A stretch of DNA of 64,000 nucleotides. Source: Halomonas sp. LBP4. GTDB taxonomy: Bacteria; Pseudomonadota; Gammaproteobacteria; Pseudomonadales; Halomonadaceae. The notes beneath the pieces are model-generated. The model was not told where the DNA came from. It made no database searches and saw only the letters and a list, made by a program, of their open reading frames with translations. Each line of letters starts with the position of its first letter. The stretch's first letter is position 1. The translations under genes and the position numbers were made by a program. The stretch spans positions 573,810 to 637,809 of the forward strand of contig NZ_PDOG01000002.1 in the NCBI RefSeq assembly GCF_003202205.1, in the 5' to 3' direction. This document shows positions 56,663 to 64,000 of this stretch, piece by piece.

Positions 56663-59053
56663 ATGCTGGTCTATAATGCCACCAAGCAGCAGTTTATCGA
56701 CGATGTGCGTGCGAACGTGATCGGAGAAGCCATCGAGAACGAGGTGGCTCGCAAGCTGAATCGCAACTCGCCCCGCAACGAGGTGACGTCTTGGGAGAAC
56801 TCTCTTCGATTCATGATGAATGTGCTGCTTGATGAAGGTATTCCAGCGTCGGCTGGGGTGGCAATCGAGTACAATATTCCGCTGACCAATCGCCGTGTGG
56901 ACTTCATCCTTACCGGCAAGAATCACCAGCGGGATGATGCTGCCATCATCGTGGAGCTAAAGCAGTGGCAGGCGGTCGAGGTTACCCCGAAAGATGCCAT
57001 TGTGCGTACTCAACTGGGCTCCGGTATCCGGGAAACTAACCATCCTTCGTACCAAGCGTGGTCCTATGCAGCCTTGATCGAGGACTACAACGAAACCGTG
57101 CGCTCAGAGTCGATCAGCTTGGTGCCCTGTACCTACCTTCATAACATGAAGCAGGGCAATGCGATCAATGACCCCTTCTATGAGAACCACACCAGGCGTG
57201 CGCCGGTCTTTATCTCGCGCGATGCCATGCGGTTGTCCGAGTTTCTAAAGCAGCACATCAAATACGGCGATAGTAACGACATCATGTATCGTATCGAGCA
57301 TGGTGTGATCAAGCCCAGCAAGAACCTGGCGGATGCGCTGGCGTCGATGATGCAAGGCAACGCCGAGTTTCTGATGATTGACGATCAGAAGCTGGTCTAT
57401 GAAACCGCGATCGACCTTGCGCATCGCGCGGCCACCGGAAACAAGCAGTGCCTTATCGTAAAGGGCGGGCCTGGCACCGGAAAGTCCGTGGTGGCCATCA
57501 ACCTGCTGGTGGAGCTGACCAACCGCGAGATGATGACGCAGTACGTGTCACGCAATTCGGCCCCGCGTGAGGTCTTCAAGAAGAAGCTGACGGGCACCCG
57601 CAAGAAGACTCATATCGACAACCTGTTCAAGGGCTCGGGAAGCTATGTGAATGCGGAGCCTGGTACCTTCCATGCTCTTATCGTGGATGAGGCCCACCGC
57701 CTGAATGAAAAGTCAGGTATGTATCAGAATATGGGAGAGAGCCAGATCAAGGAAGTGATCACGGCTTCCCGGCTATCGGTATTCTTCATTGATGAAGCGC
57801 AGCGAGTAACGCTGAAGGATGTGGGTACGGTAGAAGAGATCAAGCGTCGATCCGAGGAGTGTGGGGCTGACGTGCAGGAGCTTGAGCTGGCGTCCCAGTT
57901 TCGCTGCAACGGCTCCGATGGCTATCTGGCATGGCTTGATCACGCACTCCAGGTTCGCACCACGGCCAACACCAACCTTGATGACATCGACTACGACTTC
58001 CAGGTGTTCGATGACCCCAGCGCGCTGCGTCGAGCCATTCTTGAAAAGAATCGCAAGGCCAATAAAGCACGTATGGCGGCAGGTTACTGCTGGCCTTGGG
58101 CGAGCAAGAAGGACAAGCAGGCCATGGACATTGTCTTTCCCGAGTATGGCTTTGCCGCTCAGTGGAATCTCGATGACGACGGCATGCTCTGGGCCATCGC
58201 CGATGAGTCAGTCGAGCAGATAGGATGCATCCACACCTGTCAGGGTTTGGAGTTCGACTACGTCGGCGTCATCATCGGGGACGACTTCGTGATTCGTGAC
58301 GGCCGCGTAGTGACAGATGCGGGTGAGCGGGCAGGGCAGGATCGTTCCGTGCATGGCTACAAGAGATTGCTCAAGGAGCAGCCCGAGCATGCCCGTGCCC
58401 TGGCAGACCAGATCATCAAGAATACCTACCGCACGCTGATGACGCGGGGGCAGAAGGGCTGTTATGTCTATGCAACCGACCCCGAGACCCGTGAGTACTT
58501 TGCGGCTTTCGTCCGCTCCCGATCACTGGCGGAGCATCCAGACGCGGCTGAGAACGTTGAGATTTTGGATGGCTTACACCTTCCAATCGTGTCACGAGAG
58601 CAGGCAGAGCCGTTCGAGCGCCATGTGCCCGTGTACGACCTGAGCATTGCCGCCGGCGAGTTCAGCGAGATGCAGATCGCTGAAGCTGAGCACTGGGTCG
58701 AGCTGCCGGGCTTCATGCGGGCGAGCCCCGACCTGTTCGTCAGCCGGGTGGTCGGTGAGTCGATGAACCGGCGTATTCCCAACGGTGCCTGGTGTCTATT
58801 CCGTGCGAACCCAGGCGGCACACGGCAAGGAAAAGTCGTTGTGGTGCAGCATCGAGCCATTGAGGACCCGGACCATGGGGGCAGCTTCACGGTAAAGCTG
58901 TACCAGAGCGAGAAGGTCGAGGAATACGGCGAGTTTGTGAACCAGCGTATCGTGCTGAAGCCACAGTCCAACGCCTTTGGCTACAAGGACATCGTGCTCG
59001 AAGATGAACTTGAGCACCTGAAAGTCATCGGCGAGTTTCTATCCGTGTTGTGA
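56663..59053 (+). CDS. Nuclease-DUF2075 helicase fusion with C-terminal LexA/UmuD-like (S24) module
   Basis: A 796-residue protein with three parts. The N-terminus shows a PD-(D/E)xK-like nuclease core (Asp80 in RRVDFILTG, Glu98-x-Lys100 in IVELKQW). The middle is a DUF2075/Schlafen group-3-type helicase with Walker A GGPGTGKS (268-275), Walker B LIVDEAH (Asp342, Glu343), a further motif FFIDEAQR, and the late motif HTCQGLEFDYVGVIIGDD. The C-terminus (about 655-796) looks like a LexA/UmuD-type S24 domain: IAAGE (Ala664-Gly665), GESM (catalytic Ser700), TVKLY (Lys745). Cleavage-site-to-serine spacing is 35 residues, as in LexA and UmuD. A MazG-like gene follows. A defence or DNA-damage role is inferred. 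Confidence 0.82.
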   Translation: MLVYNATKQQFIDDVRANVIGEAIENEVARKLNRNSPRNEVTSWENSLRFMMNVLLDEGIPASAGVAIEYNIPLTNRRVDFILTGKNHQRDDAAIIVELKQWQAVEVTPKDAIVRTQLGSGIRETNHPSYQAWSYAALIEDYNETVRSESISLVPCTYLHNMKQGNAINDPFYENHTRRAPVFISRDAMRLSEFLKQHIKYGDSNDIMYRIEHGVIKPSKNLADALASMMQGNAEFLMIDDQKLVYETAIDLAHRAATGNKQCLIVKGGPGTGKSVVAINLLVELTNREMMTQYVSRNSAPREVFKKKLTGTRKKTHIDNLFKGSGSYVNAEPGTFHALIVDEAHRLNEKSGMYQNMGESQIKEVITASRLSVFFIDEAQRVTLKDVGTVEEIKRRSEECGADVQELELASQFRCNGSDGYLAWLDHALQVRTTANTNLDDIDYDFQVFDDPSALRRAILEKNRKANKARMAAGYCWPWASKKDKQAMDIVFPEYGFAAQWNLDDDGMLWAIADESVEQIGCIHTCQGLEFDYVGVIIGDDFVIRDGRVVTDAGERAGQDRSVHGYKRLLKEQPEHARALADQIIKNTYRTLMTRGQKGCYVYATDPETREYFAAFVRSRSLAEHPDAAENVEILDGLHLPIVSREQAEPFERHVPVYDLSIAAGEFSEMQIAEAEHWVELPGFMRASPDLFVSRVVGESMNRRIPNGAWCLFRANPGGTRQGKVVVVQHRAIEDPDHGGSFTVKLYQSEKVEEYGEFVNQRIVLKPQSNAFGYKDIVLEDELEHLKVIGEFLSVL

Positions 59054-59164
59054 GGCCCGCTGGGCCTCCCCACTGCGTGATCCATTTGGATTCAGGCTGG
59101 ATACCGGTCAGCAGAGCAGGCATGCTCACAGCAATCCAAGACAGCAGAACTAGGTGAATCCCTC

Positions 59165-59530
59165 ATGTCCGACCCGTTCAAGCAGCTACACGACACCATG
59201 GACCAGTTCGCCAGCGAGCGAGACTGGGACCAGTTCCATTCGCCCAAGAATCTGGCCATGGCGTTGACAGTGGAGGCGGCAGAGCTGCAAGAGTGCTTTC
59301 AGTGGCTCACCGAGGCGCAGTCGAAGGAACTGGACGAGAAGCAATTAGCCGCCGTGCGCGACGAGATTGCTGACGTTCAGCTCTACCTGATCCGCCTGGC
59401 AGGCAAGCTGAACGTTGACATCGAAGCTGCGTGCTGGGCGAAGATGGAGGAGAATGCGGAGAAATACCCCGCAGAGCGGGTAAAGGGCAGTGCGAGAAAG
59501 TACACGCACTATGAAAACGGTGATGTGTGA
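59165..59530 (+). CDS. MazG-like nucleotide pyrophosphohydrolase (dCTPase/RS21-C6 type)
   Basis: A 121-residue all-alpha NTP pyrophosphohydrolase. The metal-binding motifs are TVEAAELQECFQW (ExxE) and RDEIADVQLYLIRLA (ExxD). The family hydrolyses (d)NTPs, often modified or damaged dCTP, to the monophosphate and pyrophosphate. It lies 111 bases after the nuclease-helicase gene, same strand. A housekeeping MazG is twice as long, so this is the short accessory type. Depletion or policing of nucleotides during phage attack would fit the context but is inference. Its 3' end abuts a truncated phage gene on the other strand. Confidence 0.88.
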   Translation: MSDPFKQLHDTMDQFASERDWDQFHSPKNLAMALTVEAAELQECFQWLTEAQSKELDEKQLAAVRDEIADVQLYLIRLAGKLNVDIEAACWAKMEENAEKYPAERVKGSARKYTHYENGDV

Positions 59531-59675
59531 GGTAATCGTTGCCGCTGCAGGTCATGCTGTAGGTCTTGCCGTGCAGGGTGACGGGCTCGACGTAGCTGGG
59601 GGCGTCGAAGTGGAAGTCGACGAAGGTGCAGCCGTCGAGAGTGCGATCATGGTCGAAGCGGAGGTCGAAGCTCAT
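59530..59675 (-). pseudogene. Truncated phage early gene next to the Cox-like gene
   Basis: From the ATG at 59675 (overlapping the stop of the Cox-like gene as ATGA) about 47 residues read like a real protein start (MSFDLRFDHDRTLDGCTF, then FHFDAPSYVEPVTLHGKTY). The sequence then runs into the end of the MazG-like gene and loses protein character. I read this as the 5' stump of a phage gene cut off when the neighbouring module arrived. No function is recognised. Confidence 0.55.
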
Positions 59676-59878
59676 GCCCAGTCCTCCGCGTTCATGCACT
59701 CAGCGGTCAGCATGGCGACGTTAACGAGGCGACGACGCCCGACCTTGATCAGGGGAAGGTTGCCCTGCTGGAGCTGCCCACGGACGGTGTCGGGGGGCAG
59801 GCCGGTCAGCTCGGCGAACCGCTCGATGGTCATGACTGGCACGGAGGCCGGGACCTGGGGCGCGTTGCTCGTTTCCAT
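59672..59878 (-). CDS. Cox/excisionase-like small DNA-binding protein
   Basis: A 68-residue protein with a MerR/Cox-type helix-turn-helix (TIERFAELTGLPPDTVRGQLQQG, in two segments, then NLPLIKVGRRRLVNV). The pattern resembles P2 Cox, which represses the lysogenic promoter and directs excision. It is transcribed away from the repressor-like gene at 59992, as cox is from C in P2-like phages. The ATG at 59878 follows GCAGGTGTG. With the truncated gene behind it, this is a remnant early operon. Confidence 0.68.
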   Translation of the reverse strand: METSNAPQVPASVPVMTIERFAELTGLPPDTVRGQLQQGNLPLIKVGRRRLVNVAMLTAECMNAEDWA

Positions 59879-59991
59879 TTCACACCTGCTCGCTGTGGCT
59901 GGTTGTGTTACTTTTCAGGAAATTAAATAGTTGCGTGGTATCCCGACATTTCGGGTATCACCTAAAGTCAGGATTACCGAGAAGTCGGGAT
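59879..59991. promoter_or_regulatory. Divergent control region of the phage-type switch
   Basis: Between the Cox-like and repressor genes, TATCCCGAC (59939-59947) and its exact complement GTCGGGATA (59984-59992) flank the centre, and CCCGA-CATT-TCGGG forms a smaller palindrome over the first copy. AT-rich sequence (59915-59930) next to it probably contains promoter elements. The inverted repeats are likely operators for the repressor. Confidence 0.6.
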
Positions 59992-60276
59992 ATGTCAAGC
60001 AGGCTGACCGAGAAAATCCGTCAGATCCGTGAAGTGGAAACGAGCGGCCGAGGCGAGTTCTCGCAACTTATTGGAATACCGAAGAAAACACTCGAAAACA
60101 TCGAGCTTACAGGCCGTGCGCCTAAGGGCGAGCTGTTGGAAGCCGTATGTCGGCAGTGGCCGAAATACACCATGTGGCTCATGACCGACCAGGTGAACGA
60201 GGAAGCCGGGCAGATCAGCCCGGAGATCGAGAAGGCGCGGAAGACGCTCAAGCAGACAGGGACGGATACCGACTAG
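59992..60276 (+). CDS. P2-like phage immunity repressor (C family)
   Basis: A 94-residue helix-turn-helix protein. The region KYTMWLMTDQVNEEAGQISP closely parallels the corresponding part of P2 repressor C (KYTLWFMTNQ...SGQI), and the helix-turn-helix is FSQLIGIPKKTLENIE. P2 C represses early lytic transcription and, unlike lambda CI, is not cleaved in the SOS response. The ATG at 59992 overlaps an operator-like repeat; the frame upstream is not protein-like. In P2 the integrase gene follows C; here ariA follows instead, so the prophage is degraded or has been rearranged. Confidence 0.78.
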   Translation: MSSRLTEKIRQIREVETSGRGEFSQLIGIPKKTLENIELTGRAPKGELLEAVCRQWPKYTMWLMTDQVNEEAGQISPEIEKARKTLKQTGTDTD

Positions 60277-60452
60277 CCAGGAAGGCAGCGGCAAGGTGGT
60301 ACCAGGGCGGCAGGCTCCAAGGATAGGAGGTCGGCCTTGAGCTTAGAAAATAATAAAGACAAGTTGTTCCAACGTTTTTAATAGCACTGAGTTCAAAGTG
60401 GAAAGAAGAGTCAAGCAGGGTTTTATTAAATTAAAAGGGAGCTGAGGTTTAT
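60277..60452. other. Junction between phage remnant and PARIS genes
   Basis: Composition changes here from mixed to strongly AT-rich. Several A/T-rich stretches (60345-60385 and 60420-60440) could hold the ariA promoter; none matches a consensus well enough to mark. No gene is evident. Confidence 0.4.
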
Positions 60453-61808
60453 ATGGGTTTCGCACAAAATTCTTTGAAGAGGTTCTCGATAAAAGGGCTT
60501 CATGGCGATAAAGATATAAGCTTTAGCTTTGATGGTCCATATAAGATAATTGTCTCAGAAAACGGCACGGGAAAAACTACTGCTCTGAATTCTCTCTTTT
60601 TTGCTCTTTCAGGTCAGTTTAACAAGCTTTCTCAAGTTGATTTCATAGAGCTTGAGTTAGTGACTGAATCTGATAGTGTTAAGATTAAACGTGAAGAGCT
60701 TAGCTTTTATATTCCTGAAAGCTTGTCTGAAATGCCAGCTATTTCGCGGTTGACAAAATATCTAGGCGAAGAGCTGGTTGGAAAGCTTGTCGAGAAAGTC
60801 GCTAACGGATTGCCTGTAAGAGAATTAAGAACTACTAAAGAGTTCAGGGTGGCCATGTCAAGGTATCCTGGTCCATCTTCTGATATCATGAGGTCACTCT
60901 CCAAGGCAAACTATTTTATATCTAAGGGGGATCTGTTTACGGGAAAATTGGCTGAGAAGAAAGAGAAGATAAAGTCGATGATACCTTTAGAGGTTTTTTA
61001 TCTTCCAACCTATCGGCGCGTAGAAGAAGACCTACAAAGTTTAGGGTATGACGGAGACTTTGAAAGCAATCAAGAGCAGCTGATCCAGTTTGGAATGAGA
61101 GATGTCTCCCGTAGATTGAAAAATATTACAGCTGAAATCAAGGAGTCAGCCGTAACTTGGTATTCAAAGATGAGCGGCAGGATGCTGGATGAATTGATGA
61201 CGGGCGTGAATATTGATCGAGAGAAGATCGATAAAATCAAAAACCCTGATGCATTAGAGATTGTACTTGATAGACTTGGAAAGAATATTTCAAAAGATAG
61301 AAAGGCTGATATAATTGAGCTTGTCCAGTCGGAGAAAATATATAGTGAAAGATATAACTCACTTGCATATTTTCTCTCAAATTTGGTGGAGGTTTATGAC
61401 CAGCAAAGAGAGAAAGATAACAAAATACAAGCATTCGTGGATGTTGCTAATAAGTATTTGGTGGGGAAAGAGATACAGTATGATGAAAGCAATGTGACGA
61501 TCGATGTAGTTAACATAAGAACAGGAAAAGATGTTCTTCTTGAGAAGCTTTCCTCAGGCGAAAAGCAGTTAATTTCGATTTTTTCTAAGCTTTACTTGGA
61601 GTCAAGCGCTCAGAACTTCATTATTTTTGATGAGCCCGAGCTATCTTTGTCAATTGAATGGCAAAAAACTCTTCTTCCAGATATCATAGCCTCAGGTCAG
61701 TGTGGGTTTCTTATTGCAGCCACACACTCGCCATTCATTTTTGAAAATGAGTTAGATCAATATGCTGAGGCTCTTCCTGTAGAGTACAGGGAGGTGGAGA
61801 GTGAGTAA
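60453..61808 (+). CDS. ariA: PARIS defence system ATPase AriA
   Basis: A 451-residue ABC-type AAA (AAA_15/AAA_21) ATPase. Walker A is ENGTGKTT (about 36-43), the ABC signature is LSSGEKQLIS (from 366), Walker B is IIFDEPELSLS (Asp393, Glu394), and the H-loop is AATHSPFIFEN. In PARIS, AriA assembles into a scaffold that holds AriB and releases it when a phage anti-restriction protein such as Ocr is sensed. Length and pairing with an overlapping DUF4435 gene match PARIS. The gene is about 40% GC by eye, far below the chromosome, indicating acquisition by transfer. GAGG precedes the ATG. Confidence 0.88.
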   Translation: MGFAQNSLKRFSIKGLHGDKDISFSFDGPYKIIVSENGTGKTTALNSLFFALSGQFNKLSQVDFIELELVTESDSVKIKREELSFYIPESLSEMPAISRLTKYLGEELVGKLVEKVANGLPVRELRTTKEFRVAMSRYPGPSSDIMRSLSKANYFISKGDLFTGKLAEKKEKIKSMIPLEVFYLPTYRRVEEDLQSLGYDGDFESNQEQLIQFGMRDVSRRLKNITAEIKESAVTWYSKMSGRMLDELMTGVNIDREKIDKIKNPDALEIVLDRLGKNISKDRKADIIELVQSEKIYSERYNSLAYFLSNLVEVYDQQREKDNKIQAFVDVANKYLVGKEIQYDESNVTIDVVNIRTGKDVLLEKLSSGEKQLISIFSKLYLESSAQNFIIFDEPELSLSIEWQKTLLPDIIASGQCGFLIAATHSPFIFENELDQYAEALPVEYREVESE

Positions 61809-62709
61809 CCTGATCGGAGTCTTAAGAGATAGCAGGGATGCATACTCTGAAAAGTTAAGGCAGTTATTGATAAAGCATAGAAACAATCCCGAGGCACTTT
61901 TTTGCATCTATGAGGGAGAGGATGCAAAGTATTATGGGGTGAGGATAGATGTTTACTGCCGTTTTGAAAAGCGCATTCAGGTTCCATGCAAAGGCAAAGA
62001 TGATGTTCTGCGGCTTTTTGAAAGAGTGGCCAAAGATGAGACATTAAACAAAGCATATACTGCGTTTTTTGTGGATCATGACTATGATGGTGTTTCTGAA
62101 AGACATAAAAATGAAAATTTGTATGTAACGCCCTGTTACTCTATAGAGAATTTTTATGTTACTGAAGAGGCCTTCAGAAACATCATCGTGGATGAGTTTG
62201 GTGTTTCTGAGTTCCAGGAAGATCAAGAAGCAGATATTTTGGTTGACAACTATTCGCGGTGTGTTCGAGAGCTGGTCAGTGAAGTGAAGCAGTTAAACGC
62301 TTGGCTGGCTTTACAAGTAGAGAGAGGGAGTAAGCTAAATGTCAATAATGTCAAGCTAACAGAGTTTGTTGATGTTGGTTTGCATGGTGTGGAAAGAAAG
62401 TATAGTTTAGAATCTTTGCTTGTTACCTTTCCAGAAGCCAAAGAAGTTTCTCTGGAAGAAGTTAAGGAAAAAGAAAGGGAGTTGGAGAGGTTTGGTTTGA
62501 TGAACTCGTCAAGAGGGAAGTTCCTTTTAGAGTTCTTGCGATTGTATATGATGGAGATGAAGTCTGACCTTGTAAGGAAAGAGCCACAGTTTTTTCCAAG
62601 GACAAGGAAGATAAAATTTAATCTTACAAGATACAATGTTCTTTCAGAGTTGTCTCAATATGCTGTAACACCAAATTGTTTGAAAGAGTTTTTAGGCAAG
62701 ATTGCATAA
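61801..62709 (+). CDS. ariB: PARIS defence system effector AriB (DUF4435, TOPRIM nuclease)
   Basis: A 302-residue DUF4435 protein starting at GTG, eight bases inside the end of ariA. TOPRIM-type acidic residues are visible: Glu38/Glu40 in CIYEGEDAKYYG and Asp92, Asp94, Asp96 in FFVDHDYDG. The family motif YVTPCYSIENFYV follows. AriB is the toxic effector; in studied PARIS systems it is a tRNA-cleaving nuclease that halts translation after release from AriA. The overlapping start implies tightly balanced expression with AriA, needed to keep the toxin in check. It is AT-rich like ariA. Confidence 0.87.
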   Translation: MSNLIGVLRDSRDAYSEKLRQLLIKHRNNPEALFCIYEGEDAKYYGVRIDVYCRFEKRIQVPCKGKDDVLRLFERVAKDETLNKAYTAFFVDHDYDGVSERHKNENLYVTPCYSIENFYVTEEAFRNIIVDEFGVSEFQEDQEADILVDNYSRCVRELVSEVKQLNAWLALQVERGSKLNVNNVKLTEFVDVGLHGVERKYSLESLLVTFPEAKEVSLEEVKEKERELERFGLMNSSRGKFLLEFLRLYMMEMKSDLVRKEPQFFPRTRKIKFNLTRYNVLSELSQYAVTPNCLKEFLGKIA

Positions 62710-62725
62710 TTTTTATGTATTGGGG

Positions 62726-62760
62726 GAGGCAGCTCGCATGCTGCCTCATTATTTATGCTT
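62726..62760. terminator. Hairpin between convergent ariB and membrane-protein gene
   Basis: GAGGCAGC (62726-62733) and GCTGCCTC (62740-62747) pair over 8 bp with a six-base loop, followed by AT-rich sequence (ATTATTTATG). It is probably a bidirectional terminator. Confidence 0.65.
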
Positions 62761-62764
62761 TACT

Positions 62765-63892
62765 TCATTGTTTGAGGTCTCTTAGCTTTTTCTCTATCGA
62801 GTCTTTTATTCTAATTGATGATGAAATCTCCCTGTAGGCTTGAGAATATGTAGTAGCTTCTTCAGTACAAAAAGCCAAAGAGATGTTCTCTAGTATTATC
62901 TCCTCTTCTTTTTTTTCTCTACACTCAGGTGGTGTGTCTCTAGTCGCAGCAGGTGGTACTAAAGTGATGCTAAATAAACGCTCGAGGATGATTGATAGTT
63001 GATATAGGTAGGACGAATATTCCACAAGAATTGAGGAATAAGTCTCGTCTAGGTGCGGTAGGAAATTAGCTGACTGTGCTATCAATTTGCTTTGCATTTT
63101 GAGAAGGTTGGCCAGCATGGAGCACACCTCCGACAATATGGTCTCCGATTCATTGATATAATATTTTATTTTTCCGTCGCCATAAAAGAAGCCTGTATTG
63201 CCAAGTTGAACGCCCATATGGTTAGAGTTGATCGTTCTGTCGAGAATTAAATTCGATACAAATTGTTCAATTTCTAGCTTTATCTCTTCGGGAGGTTTTT
63301 TTGAGGTGTTAATGGCATCCCAGAGTTTTGAGTGTTGCATGACGAGTGTTTCAATTTCGTCAGCTATCTGTGTATTTCTAAAAACTCCTTCAAAAGCTCC
63401 CGAAAATACATGGCTATGGAGCTTCCTAGAGTCTATTTCAAGAGTGTTCTCGTCATGAAAAGGGTCTTTGATAGTGTCCGGAATGCTTTCACAAAACTCT
63501 TTCCTATGACTAAATGCGTTTGAGTATCTCGTGGTTTGAAGAGACATTAAAATTCTTTCTGCGTTTTGTTTGCTGGTGTGAAATCTAGCGATCACTATAC
63601 CAAGTAACAAGGATAGAGACGCAAATCCCAGACCTCCCTTGACGTTTTCTTCAAGCATAAAGTTAAAAAGAGAGTATGCGGAGTTTATTTGTTCGCCTGT
63701 GAGTTTAATATGTTGCCTTGCGTACCATATCCCCACAATAAGAGGGAGAGTGGAAAAGAAAACAAACCAAAAGTTTTGGTAAAATGGTTTGTCAGGATTA
63801 AGCTTAAAGTTAGGTATTGTTTTTCTAATGGATGTCAGGTGGATTATCAAAGAAATTGGTATTGCGCAAATTGAGTAAAAAAGAAAATCCAT
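62765..63892 (-). CDS. Unknown membrane protein with large cytoplasmic helical domain
   Basis: A 375-residue AT-rich gene product that I do not recognise. Hydrophobic segments at about residues 1-20, 44-60 and 84-102 (LGFASLSLLLGIVIARF) suggest three spans at the N-terminus. The rest (about 105-375) is hydrophilic and largely helical, with a heptad-like stretch near 255-300 (ETILSEVCSMLANLLKMQSK) and a charged C-terminus (RIKDSIEKKLRDLKQ). It converges on ariB. Membrane proteins with helical cytoplasmic domains are common defence effectors, but nothing here shows that role. The ATG at 63892 is the only good start; no strong ribosome-binding site is seen. Confidence 0.6.
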   Translation of the reverse strand: MDFLFYSICAIPISLIIHLTSIRKTIPNFKLNPDKPFYQNFWFVFFSTLPLIVGIWYARQHIKLTGEQINSAYSLFNFMLEENVKGGLGFASLSLLLGIVIARFHTSKQNAERILMSLQTTRYSNAFSHRKEFCESIPDTIKDPFHDENTLEIDSRKLHSHVFSGAFEGVFRNTQIADEIETLVMQHSKLWDAINTSKKPPEEIKLEIEQFVSNLILDRTINSNHMGVQLGNTGFFYGDGKIKYYINESETILSEVCSMLANLLKMQSKLIAQSANFLPHLDETYSSILVEYSSYLYQLSIILERLFSITLVPPAATRDTPPECREKKEEEIILENISLAFCTEEATTYSQAYREISSSIRIKDSIEKKLRDLKQ

Positions 63893-63907
63893 TATGCAAG
63901 TCCTGAG

Positions 63908-64000
63908 GTGTTGTATAAACGACTATCTGACAATCTTCCCGTTGCAGATGTTGGCTCTATAGAAGCTCTTGTCTACAAAGGGTGGATTATACCATGTGAG
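63908..64000 (+). other. Possible partial coding sequence at the right edge
   Basis: A plus-strand frame is open from about 63875 to the window end and reads plausibly (VLYKRLSDNLPVADVGSIEA from GTG 63908). One minus-strand frame over the same bases also reads plausibly (YNPPFVDKSFYRANICNGK, then a stop). Too little sequence is present to choose the strand or name a product. Confidence 0.25.

Noticed and set aside
59307..59699. A 130-codon minus-strand frame through the MazG-like gene
   Set aside because: Only the first 47 codons from 59675 look like protein; the rest is antisense to the MazG-like gene, so it is recorded as a truncated phage gene.

Overview
The window looks like a chromosome segment from a halophilic gammaproteobacterium of the Halomonas type. 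Base composition is very GC-rich over the first 54 kb. Two BCCT compatible-solute transporters, very acidic exported proteins and a complete aerobic glycine-betaine degradation set all point the same way. The genus is an inference from gene content; no 16S or ribosomal marker is present.

Bases 1 to about 33.7 kb form one metabolic neighbourhood for stepwise demethylation of glycine betaine and disposal of the one-carbon units released. GbcA/GbcB (Rieske oxygenase and reductase) convert betaine to dimethylglycine. DgcA/DgcB with a dedicated EtfA/EtfB convert dimethylglycine to sarcosine. SoxBDAG converts sarcosine to glycine. GlyA combines glycine and methylene-tetrahydrofolate into serine. 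GbdR (AraC/GATase1 type) is the expected activator. Formaldehyde is handled twice, by a glutathione-dependent route (FrmA/FghA, at the left edge) and by a glutathione-independent dehydrogenase (FdhA). PurU releases formate from formyl-tetrahydrofolate, and an NAD-linked molybdo/tungsto formate dehydrogenase (fused NuoE/NuoF-type beta subunit, alpha, delta) oxidises it. A BCCT carrier beside fdhA may bring substrate in. Interspersed are mtgA, a selenium-binding-protein/methanethiol-oxidase-like propeller, a truncated methyltransferase and an IalB-like protein.

Bases 33.7 to 54.7 kb are general chromosomal functions: an EamA exporter, a DUF4168 protein, a cNMP/CBS/nucleotidyltransferase signalling protein followed by a DnaQ-like exonuclease, a second BCCT transporter with a universal stress protein, a Pot-type ABC uptake operon, two acidic exported proteins, a sigma54 two-component system, a PQQ-type sugar dehydrogenase, an AEC carrier and an ABC exporter. 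A compact nested inverted-repeat element, probably mobile or REP-like, sits immediately after the ABC exporter.

A tRNA gene with a CAU anticodon (54844-54920) marks the start of an accessory region that runs off the right edge. It holds an AlbA/Schlafen-type ATP-binding regulator with an 11-bp tandem repeat in its coding sequence, a large nuclease-helicase (DUF2075) fused to what looks like a complete LexA/UmuD-type self-cleavage module, a MazG-like dNTP pyrophosphohydrolase, the remnant of a P2-like phage immunity switch (repressor C and a divergent Cox-like gene), a PARIS anti-phage system (ariA/ariB) and an unknown membrane protein. Composition becomes strongly AT-rich from about 60.3 kb. 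This is a tRNA- and prophage-associated defence island. The nuclease-helicase-S24 fusion with its MazG neighbour is the best candidate here for a poorly described system.
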